From: SIG402 sp045639045
GTDB taxonomy: Bacteria; Bacillota; Clostridia; Christensenellales; Borkfalkiaceae
Assembly: GCA_045639045.1 (NCBI GenBank)
Contig: JAZUCI010000182.1
Span: 1 to 8,370 of the forward strand
Length of the DNA stretch: 8,370 nt
Reading direction: 5' to 3'
Shown here in pieces: positions 1 to 4,873 of this stretch (positions are counted from its first letter, which is position 1; the number at the start of each line of letters is the position of its first letter). Under the pieces are notes generated by a model. It was not told where the DNA came from and did not search any database. It was given only the letters and a program-made list of their open reading frames with translations. A program made the translations under genes and the position numbers.

Positions 1-335
1 CCCGCGCTATCCTTTTGTACATTTTTACCCATTTTTACGATTTCGCCCGTACCTTCGTGACCAAGCGCCACGGGGATAAGGTTAAAGGGATCGCGTTTAT
101 ATTCGTGCGCATCCGTACCGCAAACGCCGCAGCCTTCAACGCGAACCAAAACGTCGTCGTCCCCAACAACGGGCATGGGATATTCTTTAATTTCGAAACG
201 TTCTTTTTCAACGAGCATTGCAACGCGCGCGGTTGCGGGAATTGCGCCGCCGGTAGAAGCGCTTGCCTTTACCGAAGTGCCGCCCATATTTGCAAGAACT
301 TGTTTTACGATTTCTTCAATATTAATATTGCTCAT
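1..335 (-). CDS. Zinc-dependent (MDR) alcohol dehydrogenase with N-terminal encapsulation peptide, 3' end outside window
   Basis: Only the first 111 codons are present; the reading frame is open to the window edge. Residues 1-19 (MSNINIEEIVKQVLANMGG) form a short amphipathic helix typical of microcompartment targeting peptides. A Ser/Ala/Gly/Thr-rich linker (about 20-37) follows, then the GroES-like catalytic domain of medium-chain dehydrogenases. The motif GCGVCGTD gives the expected catalytic zinc ligand Cys72, and GHEGTGEIV (92-100) gives His93 and Glu94. The Rossmann domain lies outside. The start is supported by an AAGGAG site that overlaps the aldehyde dehydrogenase stop codon; the gap to that gene is 10 nt. 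The likely job is to reduce propionaldehyde to propanol, or lactaldehyde to propanediol, and so recycle NADH in the compartment. That is inferred from context; the substrate cannot be read from this fragment. Many such loci use an iron-type dehydrogenase instead. Confidence 0.88.
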   Translation of the reverse strand, partial: MSNINIEEIVKQVLANMGGTSVKASASTGGAIPATARVAMLVEKERFEIKEYPMPVVGDDDVLVRVEGCGVCGTDAHEYKRDPFNLIPVALGHEGTGEIVKMGKNVQKDSA

Positions 336-345
336 TTCGTTCTCC

Positions 346-1725
346 TTATCGGATGCACAGGCTATCGCCCATAACGCATCTTCTTGCCTTGGTGAAGGTT
401 TTTGCAGAGGTTAATCCTTCGCCCGTACGCGAAGCGATGGTAAAGGTGCAAATGCTTTCGCCGCCAAAACCGAGCGCTGCGTAAGAAGGCGCGTTCTTAA
501 CTAAAATTGCCGTGTCCATTGCCTTTGCGTATTTGGTAAGGTGGTCTACGTTTTTAGAGTGAATATGCGCGGAGTGGCGGTTGCCGTGTTCCAGCCAAAC
601 TGCCTTTTCAAGCGCGTCTTCAAAATCCTTAGCGCGAACCACACCCAAGATGGGCATCATCAATTCTTCCGCAATTAAGGGATGTTCCTTTTCCCCTTCA
701 AAGATAATGCAACGAATGTTATCGGGAACGTCAATTCCGATCATAGCAAGGAGCGCTTTTGCGCTTCTGCCTACGCACTTACGGTTCAAACCCTTGGGGG
801 TAAGAACGGTGGCGGTAAGTTTTTCCTGCACTTCTTTAGAAGCAAGATAGCATCCTTGTTCTTCCACCATGTAATGCATCAGTTCGTCAATTACCGAAGA
901 TACGGCAACGACTTCCTTTTCTGCAATACAGGGAAGGTTGTTATCAAAGGTGCAACCGTTTACGATGTGTTCTGCAGCCGCGCGAACGTCCGCAGTTTCG
1001 TCTACGAGCGCGGGGGGATTCCCTGCGCCTGCGCCGATACCGCGTTTCCCAGAGGAAAGTACGGTGGTAACAACGCCGGGGCCACCCGTTGCGGCGATAA
1101 GGTGAATATCCTTATGCTTTAACATAGTAGCGCTGCTTTCCATAGTGGGTTTTACCATAGAAACCGCAATGTTGTTAGGTCCGCCCGCTTCCAAACTTGC
1201 GCGGTTGATCATATCTACCGCAAAGTTAGAGGTTTTAACGGCTGCGGGGTGACAGTTAAATACTACCGTGTTGCCGCCCGCAAACATACCGATGGTGTTG
1301 CAGATAACCGTTTCGCTGGGGTTGGTACAGGGCGTGATTGCGCCGATAACCCCGAACGGTCCGCGTTCTACCAAAGTTAAACCGCGATCTCCCGACCACG
1401 CTTCGGTAGTAATATCTTCGGTACCGGGGGTTTTTTCCGCTACCAAATGATGTTTTAAAATTTTATGCCCGACGTTACCCATGCCGGTTTCTTCCACCGC
1501 CATACGGGCAAGCGTTTCCGCGTTTTCTACCGTTTTTTTACGGATGTTCGCAATTACTTTTTCGCGTGCGTCCATCGTCATATTACGAACGGTGATTTGC
1601 GCTTCCTTCGCGGCGTCAATGGCTTTATTCATATCCGTGAAAACGCCCAACTGTTCGGGAACGTCCGTCAATTGCATTTTGGCAATGACTTGTTTCACGA
1701 TTTCATGAACTTGTTGTTCGTTCAT
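346..1725 (-). CDS. CoA-acylating aldehyde dehydrogenase (PduP/EutE-like), microcompartment cargo
   Basis: This 459-residue protein is full length for the PduP/EutE family, which converts an aldehyde, CoA and NAD+ to acyl-CoA and NADH; here propionaldehyde to propionyl-CoA is inferred. Residues 1-19 (MNEQQVHEIVKQVIAKMQL) are an N-terminal encapsulation peptide, joined by a short linker to the aldehyde dehydrogenase fold. Family signatures visible are GAITPCTNPSETV (about 128-140), the nucleotide-loop stretch ATGGPGVV (212-219) and the nucleophile Cys266 in FDNNLPCIAEKE. ATG at 1725 overlaps the upstream TGA stop by 4 nt (ATGA), which suggests translational coupling. A strong GGAGGAG site also lies in the 3' end of the preceding gene. 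The catalytic cysteine and length indicate an intact enzyme. Confidence 0.95.
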   Translation of the reverse strand: MNEQQVHEIVKQVIAKMQLTDVPEQLGVFTDMNKAIDAAKEAQITVRNMTMDAREKVIANIRKKTVENAETLARMAVEETGMGNVGHKILKHHLVAEKTPGTEDITTEAWSGDRGLTLVERGPFGVIGAITPCTNPSETVICNTIGMFAGGNTVVFNCHPAAVKTSNFAVDMINRASLEAGGPNNIAVSMVKPTMESSATMLKHKDIHLIAATGGPGVVTTVLSSGKRGIGAGAGNPPALVDETADVRAAAEHIVNGCTFDNNLPCIAEKEVVAVSSVIDELMHYMVEEQGCYLASKEVQEKLTATVLTPKGLNRKCVGRSAKALLAMIGIDVPDNIRCIIFEGEKEHPLIAEELMMPILGVVRAKDFEDALEKAVWLEHGNRHSAHIHSKNVDHLTKYAKAMDTAILVKNAPSYAALGFGGESICTFTIASRTGEGLTSAKTFTKARRCVMGDSLCIR

Positions 1726-2195
1726 AAAAGCTCCTCCGCAAAAAATTGTTTTGCATAGTCGCCTAGTTCAGTATCCTGTTTGGCAGTTCCCCCCGAAACA
1801 CCGAAGCCACCCACGATTTTACCGTTTCTAATTAAGGGAACGCCCCCGCCGAAGATAACGATTTTACCGTTGTTAGTGAATTGGATGCCGTAAAGGCTAC
1901 CGCCCGGCGCCGCCAAAGACGCTAAATCCTTGGTGGGCATTTTTAGGGCTACCGAAGTGTAGGCTTTATTTTGCGCGATGTCGCAACTTGCGATAAACGC
2001 GCCCTCCTGCCTATGAAGCAGTAACGGATTTCCGCCTTCGTCGCAAACCGCAACGACGACTTTCATACCCATTTGCTTCGCGCGCGTTTCAACGGCGGCT
2101 GCAAGAGCTTCCGCCTGACGCAAGGTCAACCCGCTTTCGGTGGAAAGAACGGTTTTTACCACCTGTTCTACCACCTGATTCAGGTCGTAACTCAT
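1722..2195 (-). CDS. GlcG/HbpS (PduO C-terminal-like, DUF336) protein with encapsulation peptide
   Basis: The 157-residue protein matches the GlcG/HbpS fold, also found as the C-terminal domain of PduO. It shows DEGG (52-55), a SCDIAQNKAYT helix (70-80), GGGVPL (116-121) and GGFGVSGGT (129-137) followed by QD. Residues 1-18 (MSYDLNQVVEQVVKTVLS) resemble the encapsulation peptides of the neighbouring enzymes, so it is probably lumenal. Some family members bind haem, and in PduO the domain accompanies a cobalamin adenosyltransferase. No adenosyltransferase domain is present here, and the neighbouring dehydratase is the B12-independent type, so the role is unknown. The start lies 3 nt after the aldolase stop. 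No clear Shine-Dalgarno is visible, so translation is probably coupled to the aldolase. It overlaps the next gene by 4 nt. Confidence 0.9.
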   Translation of the reverse strand: MSYDLNQVVEQVVKTVLSTESGLTLRQAEALAAAVETRAKQMGMKVVVAVCDEGGNPLLLHRQEGAFIASCDIAQNKAYTSVALKMPTKDLASLAAPGGSLYGIQFTNNGKIVIFGGGVPLIRNGKIVGGFGVSGGTAKQDTELGDYAKQFFAEELL

Positions 2196-2198
2196 AAC

Positions 2199-3011
2199 TT
2201 ATTTACCGTGTTGAGCCATTACCTTTTTGGTAATTTCAGCAATCAAAGCGCTATCGTCCGCTTTATTACCGCCGTGGCAGGAGCAGTTGCCGCCGCAGCT
2301 GTGGCAGCTGGGAAGACCTGCTTTTGCGTTGGGGCAAAGGTTAGCGGGGTGACGACCGGTCATACCGAATTGTCTTCTGATTTCGTACAAGCGTTCTACT
2401 TGTTCTTTGGAAAGTTCCTTGGGACCGCCAAGAAGCTTAGCGTTGAACAGAAGGCGTGCGTAGAATTCTACGGATTCCATTTTGTGGTATGCGGAAAGCA
2501 AGGAATCAGAGAAGGTAAGCGCACCGTGGTTTTCCAAAAGAACTGCGTCAAAGAATTGAACGTGTTCGGAAACTGCATCGGGAATTTCTTCGGTAGAAGG
2601 AGTACCGTAAGCAGCGATGGGAACGCAGCCAAGGGTGATAACTGCTTCGGGCATGATGGGTTGCGTTAAAGGAATACCCGCAATAGCGAAGCTGGTTGCG
2701 TACATGGGGTGTGCGTGAACAACCGATTTAACGTCGGGACGTTCCTTATACACACGCATGTGCATTTTAATTTCGGAAGAGGGTTTGAAACCGGGGTTTG
2801 CTTGAATTACTTTACCGTTTTCGTCAACCTTGCAGATGTATTCGGGGGTCATGAAACCTTTGGATACGCCCGTGGGGGTGCAAAGGAATTCGTGGTCGTT
2901 TAACTTAACGGAAATGTTACCGTCGTTAGAAGCAACCATGCCGCGATTGTAAATCCGCTTACCGATGTCGCAAATTTGTTTTTTGATTTCGTATTCGTTT
3001 ACCATTACCAT
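2199..3011 (-). CDS. Class II aldolase (L-fuculose-1-phosphate aldolase type) with Cys-rich linker and C-terminal encapsulation peptide
   Basis: The 270-residue protein contains a class II aldolase/adducin domain (about 5-220). The zinc site can be read by analogy with E. coli FucA: Glu80 in PSSEIKMH, His99 and His101 in VHAHPMY, and His162 in LENHGA. The family splits fuculose- or rhamnulose-1-phosphate into DHAP and lactaldehyde, the precursor of 1,2-propanediol. After the domain comes an unusual linker with Cys226, 236, 239, 243 and 245 and His237 and 246. The C-terminus (about 253-270, DSALIAEITKKVMAQHGK) resembles an encapsulation peptide. ATG at 3011 is chosen because an AGGAG site sits 9 nt upstream; a second in-frame ATG at 3005 is less well spaced. 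It is the first gene after the internal promoter. Fuculose and rhamnulose phosphate specificity cannot be separated from sequence. Confidence 0.92.
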   Translation of the reverse strand: MVMVNEYEIKKQICDIGKRIYNRGMVASNDGNISVKLNDHEFLCTPTGVSKGFMTPEYICKVDENGKVIQANPGFKPSSEIKMHMRVYKERPDVKSVVHAHPMYATSFAIAGIPLTQPIMPEAVITLGCVPIAAYGTPSTEEIPDAVSEHVQFFDAVLLENHGALTFSDSLLSAYHKMESVEFYARLLFNAKLLGGPKELSKEQVERLYEIRRQFGMTGRHPANLCPNAKAGLPSCHSCGGNCSCHGGNKADDSALIAEITKKVMAQHGK

Positions 3012-3101
3012 ATCTTTCTTCTCCTATGAAATATGATATTTTTTTATCTTTGAAACTTGTAAAAAGGCGATACCATCCCCTTTCCACCGTTCTTTGATAC
3101 C

Positions 3102-3130
3102 ATTATACAACAAAAACCAAACAAAGTCAA
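3102..3130 (-). promoter_or_regulatory. Internal sigma-A promoter for the aldolase-dehydrogenase block
   Basis: Read on the minus strand, TTGACT (3130-3125) and TATAAT (3107-3102) are separated by exactly 17 bp. The expected start of transcription is near 3095, about 85 nt upstream of the aldolase ATG. It lies in the 176-bp gap after the GTPase gene and would let the downstream half of the operon be transcribed separately. No stem-loop terminator is visible between the GTPase stop and this promoter, so readthrough from upstream is also likely. Confidence 0.8.
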
Positions 3131-3144
3131 TATCTTTTTTGAAA

Positions 3145-3202
3145 TTTTTTTGATTTTTTGTGGTTTTTTGTTGGAAAGTCTTGGTTTTTATGTGGTTTTT
3201 TG
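3145..3202 (-). promoter_or_regulatory. A-tract-rich upstream region of the internal promoter with repeated word
   Basis: Upstream of the -35 box the minus strand is very A-rich. The plus-strand word TGTGGTTTTTTG occurs at 3159-3170 and 3191-3202, and TTTTTTTGATTTTT at 3145-3158. Both words recur upstream of the radical-enzyme promoter. This could act as an UP element or curved DNA, or hold activator sites. The 3191 copy overlaps the GTPase stop codon. Function is inferred from position and composition only. Confidence 0.4.
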
Positions 3203-3673
3203 TTTGTTTTTGGGGAATTGACGCGCCAACCAAGGAAGCTCGTCCCCTTCTTCCGCCAAATATTCGAAAATTTCGGCAAGCCCTTCCCCCGTGGTACTAT
3301 CCACGTAGAAGATTTTGGAAATTCCCGCCATGTGAAGCCACGTAGTAGCCGCAAACACGTTGGCGTTTTTATCGTTGATTTTGGTTACGATTCCGATAAC
3401 GGGGCGGTTAGAAGTCCCCGCGCAACCGGGCGGGAAAATACAGTACGGCTCGTTAGAAGCAACTAATAGCGCAACCACTTGACATTCGTAAGAATATAAG
3501 GCAAGCGCGTGCGCAAGCGTGCGTTCTTCGGCGTACTCCCCCGGGGTATCCACAACCACGTCGTAGTTATTGATGTACTGCGTTTTGTGGTAATGAATTT
3601 TTTCGCTACGGAGCGCCTGCGTTAACGTGGTTTTGCCACAGCCCACGCGCCCCATTAAAATCATTTTCCGCAT
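3188..3673 (-). CDS. EutP/PduV-like small P-loop GTPase
   Basis: The 161-residue protein is the usual size for the EutP/PduV family of Ras-like P-loop proteins encoded in microcompartment operons. It shows a Walker A motif GRVGCGKTT (8-16), DTPGEY (42-47, G3-like) and the family stretch IFPPG (79-83). The G4 position reads TKIN (97-100) where TKxD is usual, and a G5-like STTGEG lies at 126-131. PduV is reported to associate with the shell exterior, and EutP has been reported to have acetate kinase activity; neither role can be assigned here. No targeting peptide is evident. The gap to the shell gene is 6 nt and the start lacks a clear ribosome binding site, so coupled translation is likely. 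The last residues (PKNKQKTT) run into the T-rich spacer. Confidence 0.88.
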   Translation of the reverse strand: MRKMILMGRVGCGKTTLTQALRSEKIHYHKTQYINNYDVVVDTPGEYAEERTLAHALALYSYECQVVALLVASNEPYCIFPPGCAGTSNRPVIGIVTKINDKNANVFAATTWLHMAGISKIFYVDSTTGEGLAEIFEYLAEEGDELPWLARQFPKNKQKTT

Positions 3674-3679
3674 AAACGG

Positions 3680-4060
3680 TTAGGTTTTCGTGATGGGGCA
3701 TACGGTAAAGCCCAGCACGTCCTTTGCGTAATCCACCAAAGCGGTGATGGAAGAAAGCACTTCGCTTACCGTACCGATTAAAATTAACGTACCCGAGAAA
3801 CGGTCCACGAAGCCGAGTTCCGCACCCGAAGATTTTAACGCGATATCCGCGATAATGATTGCGGTTTCCGCGGGGGTGATGGTAACCACGCCGATGGCTT
3901 CCTTTTTGTATTCCTTGGTGGGATCTAACCCCAATTTGGTATACAATACGTCGTCCGGATTGGCAATTACGTGCGCGATAGAAATTTGCTTACCGGGAAC
4001 TAATTCCTGAACGATACGCAACTTTTCATCCGAAGAACGGATTAAATCTTCAAATTTCAT
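3680..4060 (-). CDS. PduU/EutS-type circularly permuted BMC shell protein
   Basis: This 126-residue single-BMC-domain protein matches the PduU/EutS subfamily, in which the fold is circularly permuted and hexamers can carry a small N-terminal beta-barrel. Shared landmarks are VPGKQ (21-25), AHVIANP (29-35), GVVTITPAE (57-65), IADIALKS (70-77), ELGFVDRFSG (81-90) and the C-terminal end CPITKT (121-126). It forms part of the shell rather than cargo. A GGAGG site lies 7 nt before the ATG, and the gene starts 3 nt after the activase stop. It is the only shell gene in the window, and this class is usually a minor shell component, so other shell genes must lie elsewhere. The charged DPTKEYKKEA loop (46-55) looks longer than in the PduU I recall. 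Confidence 0.93.
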   Translation of the reverse strand: MKFEDLIRSSDEKLRIVQELVPGKQISIAHVIANPDDVLYTKLGLDPTKEYKKEAIGVVTITPAETAIIIADIALKSSGAELGFVDRFSGTLILIGTVSEVLSSITALVDYAKDVLGFTVCPITKT

Positions 4061-4063
4061 AGT

Positions 4064-4858
4064 TTAGCCTCCGATTTGCACTTCGTAGAGGAAGGCGGAT
4101 TTTGCCGCCTGTAAAAGGGCTTCCATTTCTTCCGCCGTGGGGGGTGTAATATGCACCATTTCGTACGTTCTGTTTAGCCCCGCGTATTTATCCTGCCCTA
4201 ATCTGTGGTAGGGCAATAAGTGCATTTTCTTTACCCCGGGAAGGGTTGCCGCGAACGCCGCGATATCCCGAATTTCCTTGGGGGTTGCGTTAAATGTAGG
4301 CACTACGGGAACGCGAATAATTAAATTCGTAAGACCGCTTTCCGCCACCTTTTTCGCGTTTTCCTTCATCAAGCCGTTGCGTTTCCCAGTAAAAGCCAGG
4401 TGCTTTTCTTCGTCCGTATGCTTGATATCCATTAAATAATAATCTAAATAAGGTAAAATATCTTCGATTACTTTGTAATCCGCGCACGCCATACTTTCAA
4501 TGGCGGTGGTCATACCGTAATGCTTTGCCGCTTTCAGTAGTTCGCGCGTGAAATCGGGTTGGCATAAGCATTCCCCGCCCGATAGGGTAATTCCCCCACC
4601 CGTACGGCGGTAAAACAAACGGTCCTTTAACACCGTTTCCATTACTTCCCCAACGGTTACGTCCTGCCCAACGATTTTCTCTTCGCCCCCTTGTTTCATG
4701 GTTTGAATTGCATATTCTTGGGATTCGGGATTGCAACACCAGCGGCAACGGAGCACGCAGCCTTTCAAAAAGACCAACGTGCGAATCCCCGGGCCATCGT
4801 GGATGGAATACCGCTGAATATCGAAGATTCTTCCCTTTTGATTTTCGTTTACTTGCAT
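4064..4858 (-). CDS. Radical-SAM glycyl radical enzyme activating enzyme, short form
   Basis: The 264-residue protein uses a [4Fe-4S] cluster and S-adenosylmethionine to install the glycyl radical on the enzyme encoded just upstream. The cluster motif is Cys34-x3-Cys38-x2-Cys41 in GCVLRCRWC. YSIHDGPGIRT (17-27) precedes it, and GGGITLSGGE (87-96) is the activase SAM-binding GGE region. DIKH (144-147) and RVPVVPTFN (182-190) follow in the TIM barrel. The length is near PFL-activase (about 246 residues). The extra ferredoxin-like segment with two CxxCxxCx3C clusters, common in activases of diol-dehydratase-type enzymes, is absent between Cys41 and residue 87. The gene starts 15 nt after the radical-enzyme stop. 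The Shine-Dalgarno AAAGGA ends only 2 nt before the ATG, which is unusually close. Confidence 0.95.
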   Translation of the reverse strand: MQVNENQKGRIFDIQRYSIHDGPGIRTLVFLKGCVLRCRWCCNPESQEYAIQTMKQGGEEKIVGQDVTVGEVMETVLKDRLFYRRTGGGITLSGGECLCQPDFTRELLKAAKHYGMTTAIESMACADYKVIEDILPYLDYYLMDIKHTDEEKHLAFTGKRNGLMKENAKKVAESGLTNLIIRVPVVPTFNATPKEIRDIAAFAATLPGVKKMHLLPYHRLGQDKYAGLNRTYEMVHITPPTAEEMEALLQAAKSAFLYEVQIGG

Positions 4859-4873
4859 AATCCTTTGCCGCTT

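Noticed and set aside
2073..2669. Long open frame of 198 codons on the plus strand
   Set aside because: It is antisense to the aldolase and GlcG-like genes, has a low-sense composition, and lacks a ribosome site or family motif.
3131..3187. Rho-independent terminator after the GTPase gene
   Set aside because: The T-run is on the plus strand, so the transcript would be A-rich, and no GC stem precedes it.
3024..3233. Small Lys/Thr/Gln-rich minus-strand open frame in the gap before the aldolase
   Set aside because: It is a translation of the A-rich spacer, overlaps the GTPase gene and contains the internal promoter.
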